Shown: in pieces, positions 1 to 12,775 of the stretch
How positions within the stretch are numbered: position 1 is the first letter of the stretch
How the letters are laid out: each line of letters opens with the position of its first letter
DNA from: Costus lasius
Lineage: Eukaryota; Streptophyta; Magnoliopsida; Zingiberales; Costaceae
Length of the DNA: 64,000 bases
Direction of reading: 5' to 3'
Assembly: GCA_027563935.2 (NCBI GenBank)
Contig: JANVAS020000231.1
Coordinates: 12,852,001-12,916,000 of the forward strand
The notes under the pieces: generated by a model
What the model was told of the DNA's origin: nothing
Database searches by the model: none
The model's input: only the letters and a program-made list of their open reading frames with translations
Made by a program: the position numbers and the translations under genes

Positions 1-376
1 GCCACTTGTAGCATACAAGGATTATTCACATTGTGACAAGCAATTGAATATCCTAGTAGGGTCTGTCCAGTACATCCAATGTACCCATGAGTCTACATCT
101 TATTCCATGCTCGAAGCATCCTATAAGATTAGAACACATATTAGTCTTAACCATATCAAGGCTGTCTCATGTTCACCAAGATATATCGACTAAGGACATT
201 ACTGCATGTCAGCCTAGCTGAACAGCTTTGAGACATTATTCAGTAGTACACTTATTACAGCAGACAAGGTAACAACCTGAATAACAACCATTGCCTTTAT
301 AAACTTAAGAGTTTATACAATGATACTATTACAATCCCAAGGCCTCAAACATTAGCCTTAAGGGCATACCCCAACA
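1..376 (-). repeat. Cop-1 3' LTR, partial
   Basis: These bases match 7496-7871 of the 5' LTR at equal length. The edge at 376 is the CA complement of the TGTTGGGG LTR start. About 1.3 kb of this LTR should lie left of the window, judging from the 1700-bp partner. Confidence 0.92.
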
Positions 377-393
377 ATCTCCCACTTGCACTT
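377..393 (-). other. Cop-1 polypurine tract
   Basis: Read on the minus strand, AAGTGCAAGTGGGAGAT directly precedes the LTR start. The same tract precedes the 3' LTRs of Cop-2, Cop-5 and Cop-6. It is the expected plus-strand priming site. Confidence 0.8.
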
Positions 394-396
394 AAT

Positions 397-3300
397 CTAA
401 TGGTTGAGAAACCTCAAACCCATATTATTACAGTGCTTCTCATGCTTCTGCTGCGCCAGAGGCTTGGTAAGCGGGTCTGCCAGATTGTCATCTGTATGAA
501 CCTTGCATATTTTGATCTCGCCACGATCTATGATCTCCCGGATCAAGTGAAACCGTCTCTATATGTGCTTGGACTTCTGGTGCGACCGTGGTTCCTTTGC
601 TTGTGCGATGGCTCCAGTGTTATCACAGAAGATAACCAAAGGATCGACACTCGAAGGAACAACACCAAGTTCTCTCACGAACTTACGAATCCACACTGCC
701 TCCTTAGATGCTTCCGAGGCTGCAACATACTCGGCTTCTGTTGTGGAATCAGCAACAGTTGACTGTTTGAAACTCTTCCACACCACTGCTCCACCATTCA
801 AGCTAAAAACATAGCCTGATTGCGATCGGAAATCATCCTGGTCCGACTGGAACGAAGCGTCAGTATATCCTTCTATACTGAGTTCTTCCTGACCACCATA
901 TATCAAGAACATATCTTTGGTCCTCCGCAGATATTTTAAAATGTTCTTGACTGCAATCCAGTGTGCCTGACCTGGATTACTTTGGAAACGACTGGTCACG
1001 CTTAACCCGTAAGCAACGTCTGGGCGAGTACATAACATCGCATACATAATGGACCCAATAGCCGAAGCATAAGGCGTATTGTCCATTTCATCTTTCTCAG
1101 TCTGTGTTTGTGGACACTGACTCTTCGAAAGATTCAGACCATGTCTGACTGGAAGATATCCTCTTTTAGAATTCTCTAAATGGAATCTCTCCAGAACTTT
1201 ATCGATGTAAGTACTCTGGCACAGCCCGAGAAGCCTCTTAGATCTATCCCTGTAGATCTTCACACCTAATACATAGGCTGCTTCTCCTAGATCTTTCATC
1301 TGGAAACATTTCCTTAGCCATGCTTTAACAGCATGCATTTCAGGAATATCGTTTCCAATGATTAAGATATCATTGACGTAGAGGATTAGGAATGTAATCA
1401 CGCTCCCACTAAACCTCTTATACACACACGGGTCATCTTCGTTCTTGATGAAACCAAATTCAGAGATTGATTCATCAAAACGAATATTCCAGCTTCTTGA
1501 TGCTTGTTTCAGTCCATAAATGGACTTCTTTAACTTGCATATTTTATGACGATCTGATGGATTAGTGAAACCTTCAGGTTGTGTCATATACACATCCTCA
1601 TCCAGATTTCCATTAAGGAAAGCTGTTTTCACATCCATCTGCCAGATCTCATAATCGTAATATGCTGCTATCGCGAAAAGAATCCGAATAGACTTAAACA
1701 TAGCTACAGGAGAGAAAGTTTCATCATAATCTATCCCGTAGATTTGTTTGAAACCTTTCGCAACTAGCCTGCCTTTATAGGTAACCACGTTACCATCCAT
1801 GTCAATCTTCTTCTTGAAGATCCATTTACAGCCTATAGGGATTACTCCCGGAGGCGGATCAACCAAATCCCAGACTTGGTTATCTGACATGGAGTCTATC
1901 TCGGCTCGCATAGCTTCAAGCCATCTAGCTGACTCCGGTCCACTGACCGCATCCGCATAAGTAAGGGGTTCATCATTATCAATGATGTAGACTCCGTCAT
2001 AGCGCTCAGGCTGTCTACGGATCCTACCCGATCTTCGCGGTTCCCGTGATATCTGAGCCTCAGGTTGTTCAATAACCTGATCCACTGGCTCATGCACATC
2101 CAACTGTGCTTGACTACTTTGTCCTTCCTCTGGATTCTCATCCAGCTTTATTTCTCTCCCACTGGCCTCTTGCAGAAGAAACTCCTTCTCAAGAAATATG
2201 GCCGTCCGAGCAACAAATACTTTGTTCTCTTTGGGATCGAAGAAATAATAACCCTTAGTTTCCTTAGGGTAACCGACAAAGATACATTTCTCAGATCTGC
2301 TCTCCAGTTTCCCAGAGGCGAGCTTTTTGACATAAGCCTCGCAACCCCAGATCCTGATAAATGTCAAGCTCGGCTGTTTCCCATACCATAGTTCATATGG
2401 CGTCTTTGAAACGGCCTTGGATGGCACTCGGTTTAGTACCTTTGCAGCTGTTTCCAGTGCAAATCCCCAAAAGGAATATGGAAGAGTAGCCTGACTCATC
2501 ATAGAACGAACCATATCAAGTAACGTTCTATTTCTCCTCTCGGACACACCATTCCATTGTGGTGTTCCTGGCGGAGTGAGCTGTGAGATAATCCCACACT
2601 CCTTTAGATAGTCAGTAAACTCTCGACTTAGGTATTCTCCACCTCGATCAGAACGAAGTGCCTTGATATTTCGGCCTAGCTGATTCTGTACTTCATTTTT
2701 GAACTCTTTGAACTTGTCAAAAGATTCACTCTTATGTCTCATAAGATAGACATAACCATACCTACTGAAATCATCAGTAAAGGTAATGAAGTACTGATAG
2801 CCACCTCTGGCATGTTTACTAAATGGCCCACACACATCACTGTGTATAAGGTCAAGTAAACCTGAAGCCCTTTGACCTTTGTTAGGAAAAGGAGACTTCA
2901 TCATTTTACCCATTAAACAAGCTTTGCATGTATCAATCTCCTCATAGGAGAATGATCCCAGCAGTCCATGATCATGCAACCGCTTAATGCGCTTCTTGTT
3001 AATATGGCCTAAACGACTATGCCATAACAAGGTGCTGTCTTCAGCATACTTGGCTTTCTTAATATCAACACTTTGTATAGAACTTTCCATGTCCAACATG
3101 TATAACCCATTGTTAATTGAACCAGTTGCATAAACAATATTATCTAAAGATAAAACACACTTTGAAATATTGCATTCAAAGGCAAATCCTTTCCTGACAA
3201 GAGCAGGAATAGAGACAATATTTTTAGTAATACTGGGAACAAAGTAACAACTGTTTAGTTCTAATACAATGCCAGATGGTAATGAGATGAAATAGTCTCC

Positions 3301-4281
3301 TACAGCAACAGCAGCAACCCGTGCCCCGTTTCCAACGCGTAGGTCCACCTCATGCTATGCCACCTGCCTTCTTCTCTTGAGTTCCTGTACATTTGAACAA
3401 ATGTGAACTCCACATGCAGTATCCAACACCCATGAAATAGAAGAAGATGATATCATGACCTCAGTCACAAATATACCTGAGCCAGAAGCGATGCTTCCCC
3501 TCTTATCTCCTTGGAGCGCTTTACAGTCCTTTTTCTAGTGACCCAGCTGGCCACAGTGGAAACACCTGTTGTCCTTCGCCCGCTTCACCTTTTGTTTCAG
3601 AGCCTTACTGTAGTTCTTGACAGGGGCCTTGCCCTTCTTCCCCTTCTTCTTGTTCCTCGAAGGAACCATCAAGACAGAGGTTGAAGGCTTTCCCTTCAGA
3701 GTTTCCTCAGTAGTCAAGAGCATATTGAGCAGCTCTGCCGGAGTACAATCGATCTTGTTCATATTAAAATTAATAATGAACGCATCGAAAGAGGGCGGGA
3801 GAGACTACAGAATTATGTCTACAGCAAGCTCCTGGTTGATGGTATGCCCCAGTTTCTCTAGAGCCTCCTTGTGCCCAATCATCTTGAGCACGTGAGCTCC
3901 CACTGGGCTCCCTTCAGCCAGTTTGCTCTGAAAGAAAAGCTTGGTTAGATTATAGCGTTCTGTCCTCGCCTGTGCAGCATACAGCATCTTGAGGTTCGCT
4001 ATAATCTCTATAGCCGACATATCCTCATGCTGACGCTGCAGCGGTGGCATCATAGACGCTAGCATCAGGCAAGCGACATCAATGCTATCATTGACATGCT
4101 TTTCATAGGCTTCGCGAACCGCCCTTGCGGCGTTCGCAGCGGGTTGAGGCGGCACAGCCGTCTCGAGGACATACAGTTTCCTCTCAGCCTTAAGAATGAT
4201 CTTAAGGTGTCCGAACCAGTCTGAGAAGTTTGGCCCAGCAAACTTCTCCCTTTCCAGTAGGGATCGCACATTGAAGCTCAT
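397..4281 (-). pseudogene. Cop-1 gag-pol pseudogene
   Basis: This is a close relative of the 1293-residue Cop-6 polyprotein, aligned over its whole length. Order of domains: gag (4281 down to about 3600), CCHC knuckle (near 3530-3570), protease with D-T-A (near 3410), integrase, RT, RNase H. Four in-frame stops break it, at 3805-3807, 3535-3537, 3355-3357 and 559-561. By comparison with Cop-6, three are CAG to TAG and one is TGG to TAG. The RT motif Y-V-D-D is Y-V-N-D here (codon at 1372-1374), so a catalytic aspartate is lost. The last knuckle position is still Cys, unlike in Cop-6. The 929-codon stretch 559-3348 remains open despite the damage. The element could not have moved with this pol. 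Confidence 0.9.
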
Positions 4282-6157
4282 GGTGTTCGTTGCTGCAGGA
4301 ATCTACAACAATGCAAGAACAGCAAGGTTAGTATCAATGTTTAGAATCAATCCAGGACTTAAGAAAGATTCTTTTTCTCACTATTTTATCTGGCTGAAAA
4401 ATCCAGCAAAACAGCCCGAAAGAGTAGAACTCTTTTAGTGAGATGGGATCCAGATTTCATACTTGGTCTCCGCGTCCCGCTCAGGCGAGATAAGATGCAC
4501 AGAGAGTACAAGCACTAATCTCTGGTAGGCTGTCCCAGCCAATCGCCAACCCGTGCGATTCCCCTTCATCTAGGCAATCCAGCAGACTATGCCAACTGAG
4601 TTGGTACAACACAGTCTCTGACCCCACAGATGGCTGCCTCCATGTGCTACCATATGCGCCACATATGTAGCCTACATGGTCAAGCTGACCCGACCTACTC
4701 CCTGGACCACCACGTGCTATGCTGAGCAACGAGAAGGGATAAATCCCTACTCTGTAACACGCAGGTGTAATCCCGCACCGTCTGAAGATAGATGGACGTG
4801 CCCACTGAGTGGGTACAACACGGCTCCAACGATAGTCAGAACAGTGAGGTTTCGCGTCAGAAGGCTTACGAGCTTGATATGTTAGCGTTTGGATTTTAAC
4901 GGTCTTTTATCTTCATACCTATCATGTAAGTCCTATGGTGATAGCAGAAGATAAACTCATGCAATTCTAATTATAAAAGCAATAAATAGAAAGCATGCTG
5001 ATCTTATGTGGTAAAAGCCCATAGCCTAAGTAAGACCTTAATTTTACTTAAGTCTTCACTTTCTTTTCATGGGTCTTTTATCTCATCAGGTCCATCCCAG
5101 GGCCCTTGCGCCAAGTTCAGCTCAGGTGCGCCCACCAGGTGAATGCGCCTCTTTAATGTGTGCTTTTGTGCTCTTGTCTAATCAAATACATTTTGATCTA
5201 TCTAGACAAGGTTGACTCGCAGGTCAAATATACAATAAATTAATTAAAAAGTGATTCGCAGATCACAATAAAAATTAATTTACAAGTTTAAGTCCAGGCA
5301 CGCAGGCCCCAGCACAGCACACATTTAACATGGGCAGCCCACATAAGAATAAATAAACAAGCATCATGGCATCATTCAATCAACATGTGATCCATTACAA
5401 AGAAAATAAAATTTTGAAAACCCCATTGGCATCAATTTTAATTTTCTTATGAGCCCTACTACCTTACAACGGTCCATTAATAGGGATCCACTCATCCAGC
5501 TAGTCAGATCCTTTGCCCTTGCATGCACCAAGTCCTAACTGACTCGAGTTGACCTAATGGTCAACCATGCATGCTACAAGGGCTGAACAACCCTCATGAG
5601 TTTTGGCAAGCGGGTGTGACCCCGGGCCTAACTCATGTGTGTTCATTAGTCGTCTCAACCAGACCTCGCTACACGCCCTTGATGCAGTCAACCTATAGCC
5701 ACCTCGTGCTTGCGCACAGGTGCTATCAGGTCAACCCATCTAGGCTGTCAGATGGTCTGATCAGACTAGTTGGATCTTCCCTAGAGGATGCCTTCAACCC
5801 TACTAACCCGTCTAAGGGATTATAGTAGGCGCCACTTAGATCTATGGTGATAGGCGCGCAAGATGTAAGGTTTTTCTTTGAAAAACAACTACAACAAGCG
5901 CAAACAAGTAACATGCGCCACTTTGATAAACAAGATACATCAAATATCTAGCATGTCATTCTTTGCATGTTGATAAACCAAAGATCTAGGCATAAGCGCA
6001 AACTTCTCCAAGCAATGATACAAGCGCAAACAAACTTATGTGCACACAACATCATGTAAGCGCAAGAAAACAAAGCATGAAGTGAGCGCAATATGGCATC
6101 ATGAATGGATCACAACCTCAGCAAAGCAATCATATAGATGATACTGAAAAACCCTAT
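4282..6157 (-). other. Cop-1 untranslated leader
   Basis: This is about 1.88 kb between PBS and gag and matches the Cop-6 leader (49594-51418). It holds three short hairpins near gag. On the minus strand these are CCCAC-TCA-GTGGG (near 4802-4814), CCAAC-TCA-GTTGG (near 4589-4601) and TCTCGC-CTGA-GCGGGA (4475-4490). An 82-codon sense frame (4481-4729) is also open in Cop-6 (50972-51220). No known protein domain is visible in it. Confidence 0.7.
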
Positions 6158-6169
6158 CCTCTGATACCA
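6158..6169 (-). other. Cop-1 primer binding site (tRNA-Met initiator type)
   Basis: The minus strand reads TGGTATCAGAGG two bases after the LTR end. This matches the usual plant copia PBS TGGTATCAGAGC except in the last base. Confidence 0.85.
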
Positions 6170-6171
6170 AT

Positions 6172-7871
6172 TGTAGGTCCCCTTCAAGGGGGAGCGCAAA
6201 CCCTAAGCATGCACAAATCTCAATTGCATGGGCGGAATTAGGGTTTCCATAGATCGCATGTTGTATATCTATAAGATTAACTTTGTTTGCTTATAAAGAT
6301 CAAGAGAAGATCTCTTACCATAGCCATGATAAAGGGTGGCGACTTGGAAGCAAGAGGGCAAGTAAGCACTCCTCCAAAGATAACGCACACTAGATGAGAG
6401 ATGGCTACCCTTTCGGATGTTCCTTGTGCTAGCAAGGGATCTCCAAAACTTCCTTGTCGTGTGTAGATGAAGCGAGGTGCTTGGCCGAGAGCTTCGTTGT
6501 ACAAGAGTTCCCCTTTCTTTTTTTTTTTTTTTGTCGAATGAAGATGACAAGAGAGTAATTGGGCAAATGGCGTTAAGGCTTTCATTCAAGTGATGGCGTT
6601 ACACTTCCAAATATGGAAGGTTATGAAGCCATGCGACCACTTGAAGAAAAACCGCCCAAAATGCCTTCAATCCTTGAACCATACGTTCACCCATGTGAAC
6701 CGGTTCAAGCCAATTAGGTTCAACTCAATTCGGTTCAAAAAAACCAAATCAAACCAGCCCAAGCCATGGTCTAGATCTCTTTGAACCAAATGGTTCAAGA
6801 TCCAACCGTTCATCTCTGGATGCTCTTGATCTCTCCGATCTAGCATCCACACTCTCGATCGAAGCTTACCGATCTCAAGCCCTAATCAATCAAACATGAT
6901 CAGACCAGATCTCACTTACAATCAGAGTCTAAACTCCTTTAAACTGAATCCAAACAATTCAGTCCACACGATCTGACTTGAGTAAGCCATGTCATCAAAT
7001 TGTGCGACCCTAAGGGTTTCCTTTAAATGTCGGTAACGACAACTTACGTTATCACGATCAGTGAGGGGTATCTAGCAACACATCACTGTCTCCCGATATA
7101 AAGGAAAGAGTCTTCCAAGACTACACCCAAATCACAGCACAAGTGTGAATCCATTTCACGAGGCATACATGTTTCCTTTGCCACTGGATGTTCTTATTGG
7201 ACAAGCATGTCAAGCCTGTAACTCCAATACGATGAGCATGATTAGATCAGATGAACATAGTCATCTGGGTATGGCCATACACTTTCTCAATCATCTCATA
7301 TAGGGGGGCCTTAGAACATCACACTCCTTAAACAAGGAGACGGCAATCCTTTATCTATCACTAGTGTCCTAACCTGACTCATGATCATTATCCAAGATAG
7401 TCTATAACCATTATATTTCAAATGATATTGAATTACCTCAAAACAATGACATTCATCATTTAGAAACACAAGTGATCTCAAGTCAAAGGACATGTGCCAC
7501 TTGTAGCATACAAGGATTATTCACATTGTGACAAGCAATTGAATATCCTAGTAGGGTCTGTCCAGTACATCCAATGTACCCATGAGTCTACATCTTATTC
7601 CATGCTCGAAGCATCCTATAAGATTAGAACACATATTAGTCTTAACCATATCAAGGCTGTCTCATGTTCACCAAGATATATCGACTAAGGACATTACTGC
7701 ATGTCAGCCTAGCTGAACAGCTTTGAGACATTATTCAGTAGTACACTTATTACAGCAGACAAGGTAACAACCTGAATAACAACCATTGCCTTTATAAACT
7801 TAAGAGTTTATACAATGATACTATTACAATCCCAAGGCCTCAAACATTAGCCTTAAGGGCATACCCCAACA
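6172..7871 (-). repeat. Cop-1 5' LTR (1700 bp)
   Basis: On the minus strand it starts TGTTGGGGTATGCCC at 7871 and ends ...GGACCTACA at 6172. It is homologous to the Cop-6 LTRs and to sLTR-2. A T-run lies near 6519-6532. It carries an antisense 64-codon frame (7494-7688) that recurs in the other family LTRs and is probably non-functional. Confidence 0.9.
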
Positions 7872-8104
7872 TAACCACCCTGCGCCACTCCAATAATATC
7901 AGAAATATGCGCCACCATGGTGGAAGGAATTCCAGGAGCAAAGAATCAAGGTTGAGGGTTCGAATCCCCAACCAAAATAATTATTTTTGCCCTGTAGGAA
8001 AAATTCCTACACTTAGGCAAAAATCCCAAAATTTTAACAGATAAAAATACAGAAACAGAATTTCTAACCTTAAATCATAATTCAGAAAAATCGAGGGCGT
8101 TACA
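7872..8104 (-). repeat. Tek-1 3' LTR, first 233 bp only
   Basis: It has the same length as 15601-15833, with about three visible differences. The remaining roughly 2.8 kb should lie left of Cop-1, outside the window. It contains GGTTCGAATCC (7957-7967), a match to a tRNA-type B box on the plus strand. Confidence 0.88.
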
Positions 8105-8120
8105 TCCTCCCCCCCCCCTT
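8105..8120 (-). other. Tek-1 polypurine tract
   Basis: This is a run of C on the plus strand (AAGGGGGGGGGGAGGA on the coding strand), directly next to the LTR start at 8104. Confidence 0.8.
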
Positions 8121-8136
8121 ATAGAGCTTTAGTCCT

Positions 8137-11100
8137 CTAAAGCTGACCAAGCCCGTCACTAAACAGGTGAGGATGCTCCTTTCTCATATCTGCTTCAACC
8201 TCCCAAGAGGCTTCTTCAACAGACTGATTTCCCCAGATGACTTTCACAAGTGGAATAACCTTATTTCTCAGCACTTTCTCTTTTCTATCTTCAATTCTGA
8301 GAGGTTTCACCACAAAAGTCATATTCTCTTCAAGCTGAAGAGGTTCCAACTCTAGAACATGAGAAGGATCAGAACAATATTTTTTGAGTGCAGAAACATG
8401 GAACACATTATGGAGGTGTTCCAGTGATGGGGGCAGAGCAAGTCGGTATGCCACAGGTCCAACCCTCTCAATGATATCAAAGGGACCAATGTACCTGGGA
8501 CTCAATTTTCCCCTCTTCCCAAATCTCATCACCCCTTTCATAGGTGAGACCTTTAGGAAAACATGCTCTCCCACCAAAAACTCAAGAGGACGCCGCCTCA
8601 CATCAGCATAACTCTTCTGCCTATCCTGAGCAATCTTCATCTTTCTCTGAATTTCTCTGATCTTCTCAGTGGCTTCCTGAACAGCATTAGACCTTAGCAC
8701 TGTTCTGTCCCCAGTTTCCTCCCAGCATATAGGTGTTCTGCATTTCCTCCCATATAGGGCCTCATACGGAGCCATCTGTGTGCTAGAGTGAAAGCTATTG
8801 TTGTAGGTGAACTCTATCAGTGATAAGTCCAGATCCCACTCAACAGACCAGTCAACCACATAAGATCTCAGAAGATCCTCAAGTGTCTGAATAGTTCTCT
8901 CTGTCTGACCATCAGATTGAGGATGATATGCAGTGCTGAAACTCAGATTAGTTCCCAAATCTTCCTGTAATTTCTTCCAAAACCTGGACAGAAATCGAGG
9001 ATCACAGTCAGAGACAATGTCCAAGGGAACTCCATGCAATCTGACAATCTCATCGATGTACAGTTTTGCTAACCGATCCAAACTGTAAGTCATTTTGATC
9101 GGTAAGAAGTGAGCTGACTTCGTGAGTCTGTCCACAATCACCCATACAGCATCATGATTCCTTCTGGTATTGGGCAGTCCACACACAAAGTCCATACTGA
9201 TATGCTCCCACTTCCACTGAGGAATAGGGAGAGACTGCATCAAACCGCCCGGCCTCTGATGCTCAGCCTTCACGGTTTGGCAAGTCAAACATCTGGACAC
9301 AAACAAATGCACATCCTTCTTCATACCATGCCACCAGAAAGTCTTTTTCAGATCCTGATACATCTTGGTACTACCAGGATGAACGATATACTTAGTGCAA
9401 TGGCTTTCCTTAAGAATTTCATTTCTCAACTCAGGGTCCTCAGGGACACAGACCCTTCCACGGAATCTGAGGAGACCATCATCCGACATACTGAAATTCT
9501 CAACCCAGTCTTGCTCAGACCTCTCTTTCCACCGTAAAATATCCGGATCTGACTGCTGCCCTGATCTCAGTCTCTGCAGTAACTCTGACTGAACCCTGAG
9601 AGAAGCTAGAAGACCGCCTCTCTCACCCGGAGTCACACTCAGATGCATGTCACTGAACTCCTGCAATAGTCGCCACTCCTGGACTCGCAGTGCAGCTATC
9701 TGAGTCACAGGATACCGACTAAGAGCATCAGCCACCACATTGGCTTTACCAGACTGATATTGGATGGTGAAATCATAATCCTTTATCAATTCAAGCCATC
9801 GCCTCTGTCTCATATTCAGCTCTTTCTGAGTGAAGATATACTTCAAGCTCTGGTGATCTGTAAATAATTCAAATGTCTGTCCAAACAGATAGTGCCTCCA
9901 GATCTTCAAGGCAAAAACTACAGCTGCCAACTCCAGATCATGAGTGGGGTAGTTTACCTCATAGTCTTTGAGTTGCCTTGAAGCATAAGCAACTACCTTT
10001 CCTTGCTGCATCAGTACAGCACCCAGACCCTTACCAGAGGCATCAGTGTACACAGTGAACTTCTCTCCATCACAGGGAATGATGAGGATAGGAGCACTGG
10101 TCAGACCACTCAAACTTCAAATTCTTTCTAGTTAGCTTAGTCAGAGGACCAGCTAGCTTGGAAAAACCCTCCACAAAGCGGCGGTAGTATCCAGCTAAGC
10201 CCAGAAAACTTCTGACCTCAGTCGCTGTAGTTGGTCTTCCCCAGTGAAGAATGGCCTCCACCTTCACTGGATCCATAGACACACCCTGGTCAGAAATAAT
10301 GTGTCCCAGAAAGCCAATCTGATGTAACCAGAACTCACATTTGCTGGCCTTAGCATACAGCTGCTTCAGCCGCAGAATCTCCAGCACCTTGCACAAATCC
10401 TGAGAGTGATCTTGCGCATTCTTGGAGTAGATCAGAATATCATCAATGCAGACGACCACACATTTATCTAGAAGCTCATGAAATATCCTGTTCATCAGAT
10501 CCATAAACACCGCAGGGGCATTTGTCAGTCCAAAGGGCATAACAAGGAACTCATAGTGCCCATACCTGGTCCTGAATGCAGTTTTAGGTACATCCTCCTC
10601 CTGAACTCTCAACTGATGATAGCCAGACCTCAGATCAATTTTAGAGAATACAGTAGCACCCTGTAACTGATCAAAGAGATCATCAATACGGGGTAATGGG
10701 TACTTATTCCTAATAGTCACTTGATTGAGTTGACGGTAATCGATGCACATGCGCAAAGTACTATCCTTCTTCTTCACAAATAACACAGGTGCTCCCCATG
10801 GAGAAACACTGGGTCGAATATACCCCTTCTCTAATAGTTCTTCCAGTTGCTTCTTCAGCTCTGTCAGTTCTGAAGTTGCCATCCTGTAAGGAGCTTTAGA
10901 TATCGGTGCCGTGCCTGGCAACAACTCGATACCAAACTCAACTTCTCTGCTGGGTGGTAACCCAGATAAATCATCAGAGAAGACGTCAGTAAACTCTCTT
11001 ACCACAGGAATTCTAGCCAGATCCAAATCAGGCTCAGTCTGCACCTTGACATGCGCCAGATACCCCTTGCAGCCCTGGGCTAAAAGCTTCCTGGCCTGCA

Positions 11101-12646
11101 GATGAGATATCACCAAAGGCTCCTGTTCTGAAATCCGGCCTTGGATAACCAGTTGCTGTCCATCACTTAGATGCAGAGTAATTAACTTTTCAAAACAATC
11201 TAAAGTAGCATGATAGGCAGACAGCCAATCCATGCCCAGAATGATGTCATAGTCTTTCATAGGAAGACTAATCAAATCAATAGGTAAATCATATCCTTCA
11301 ACCTTAATCAAATAGTCAGGATATGTTATATCTGTAGATACGGCCTCACCCATAGGTGTATGAACAGAAATACAGAAATCAAGTATCCTAGGCAACACAG
11401 GCAAACATGGTGCAAAACATGCAGACACAAAGGATAAATTGGCACCAGGATCAAAAAGAATGCGTGCCAAATAACTAAACACATAAAGTGTACCTTCTAC
11501 CATGGACTTCGAAGCCGAAGCATCCCTCTCCGCGATGGCATACACGCGAGTCTGCACAGTAGGCTTCTCACCCTGTCCTCTAGCATCCGGCATAGGACAG
11601 TCCTTAATCATATGCCCCACCTTACCACATCTGAAGCAAGCGCCAGTCTTCCTGTAGCACTCATTATCCTGATGTTTAGTGCTCCCACAGTGGAGACACT
11701 TCTTGCCGTTCTGAGAAACTGTGCTGGCTGGCTTCTGATAAGGTTTGTATCTGCCCTTATTGTCTTTCTTCTCTTTCTTGAAATTCTTCTTATCCTTACC
11801 ACCCAGAGTGGGTGCGTAAGTCACAGAAGTAGGGGCGGATGCAGGGACTGAAATAGTATCAATAGCCATCTCAGCAATGCACCTCTCAGCAGTGCGAGCC
11901 TTGTCTACCACTTCAGCATAAGATTCCAAGTGTAGCATAGCTACCCTTGTCCTGATATCTTTCCTCAAACCTCGCTGAAACTTCTTGGCTCTTCTTTCCT
12001 CGGTGTTGACTAAGTGAGGAGCATACCCCGACAACCGAGCGAATGTGGCCTCATACCGATCCACCGTCATGTCGCCCTGCTCAAGATGAATAAACTCCAC
12101 CTCGCGCTCCTCAGATAAGCTAGAGGGGAAAAACTTGGTATTGAACTTCATCATGAAGTACTGCCAATCAACATCTCTGGATTCAGTTGCCGCCAGTCGG
12201 ACGACTCCCTTCCACCATTCTTCGGCATCTCCACGCAACATGAAGACAGACAAACATAGCTTGTCTGCATCATCACAGCGCAAAACCTGGAAAATCTTTT
12301 CCAGTGTCAAAAGCCAATCCTCAGCCGCTCTGGGCCCCGGACTACCATAAAATGCAGTCGGGTTCAGGTGCTGAAACTCTCGAACCAACCGAGCATATCG
12401 TTGATGTGCGCCATCACCCAGAGAAGAACCAGCCGGTTGTGCCTGTGACTGAGACTGTGTCTGCGACAGCTGCTGCAATAACTGTTGCTGAACCTCCATG
12501 TGTTGCGTCTGCTGCTGCTGCATCATCTGAGTTTGCTGCTGGATGAATGCGTTCTGTTGTTGTATCATAGCAGTCATAGCCTCCATGGCCTGCCTCAGAT
12601 CAGACTGTTGATCACCGTTGCTACTGCTAGCTCTTGGTCGCACCAT
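8137..12646 (-). pseudogene. Tek-1 gag-pol with a single frame break
   Basis: Two overlapping frames make up the polyprotein. The first (start near 12646, the Met before V-R-P-R-A) has a Gln-rich N-terminus, a Ty3-type gag domain and two adjacent zinc knuckles (C-x2-C...H...C, near 11590-11690). A protease motif follows with D-P-G in place of D-T/S-G, then RT with I-D-D (V-V-V-C-I-D-D-I-L). The second frame (8137-10113) holds RNase H (Y-T-D-A-S), the HHCC finger, integrase (M-D-F, D-C-D-P-R-F, S-D-G-Q-T-E-R) and a chromodomain at the C-terminus (roughly the last 60 residues). The break, near 10094-10104, falls between RT and RNase H, where about ten conserved residues are missing. Otherwise long and open, so the decay looks recent. 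Confidence 0.88.
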
Positions 12647-12775
12647 TTTTACCTGCATCACATAACACAGTAGAATAACATCCAATATTCAATCACAAAT
12701 CAGATCCTAACTTGGTTTCTAGCAATACACAAACAAAGTTTTCCTTCCCCGGAGTTTCTAATTGCTAGTAATATT
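12647..12775 (-). other. Tek-1 short leader
   Basis: This is 129 bases between PBS and the likely gag start. The open frame continues 13 codons upstream of the chosen Met. I prefer the downstream Met because the protein family starts with a short basic stretch there. Confidence 0.5.

Larger units (their letters stand above)
1..7871 (-). mobile_element. Cop-1: Angela/BARE-like Ty1/copia retrotransposon, decayed, truncated by window edge
   Basis: The element reads right to left: 5' LTR (6172-7871), PBS, leader, gag-pol pseudogene (397-4281), polypurine tract, and the first 376 bases of the 3' LTR before the window ends. It is inserted in the 3' LTR of Tek-1: the bases just right of it (7872-8104) match 15601-15833 of the other Tek-1 LTR. 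The right-hand target duplication should therefore be TAACC (7872-7876); its partner lies outside the window. The domain order gag-protease-integrase-RT-RNase H shows Ty1/copia. The Angela/BARE-like label is inferred from LTR length, the TGTTGGGGTATGCCC start and the tRNA-Met PBS. Several premature stops and a changed RT active site make it non-autonomous. Confidence 0.92.

Noticed and set aside
4676..4885. 69-codon antisense frame in the copia leader, nearly identical to 50816-51025
   Set aside because: It overlaps the conserved hairpins, so RNA structure explains the similarity. It lies on the non-transcribed strand of the element.
7494..7688. A 62-64-codon frame antisense to the Cop-1/Cop-6-type LTRs, open in five LTR copies (also 38391-38579, 48091-48285, 55505-55699)
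   Set aside because: The LTR copies are too similar for openness to be informative, and no domain or start context supports it.
7950..7975. tRNA gene
   Set aside because: Only a T-arm/B-box-like piece is present. No acceptor stem, D-arm or anticodon arm fits around it.
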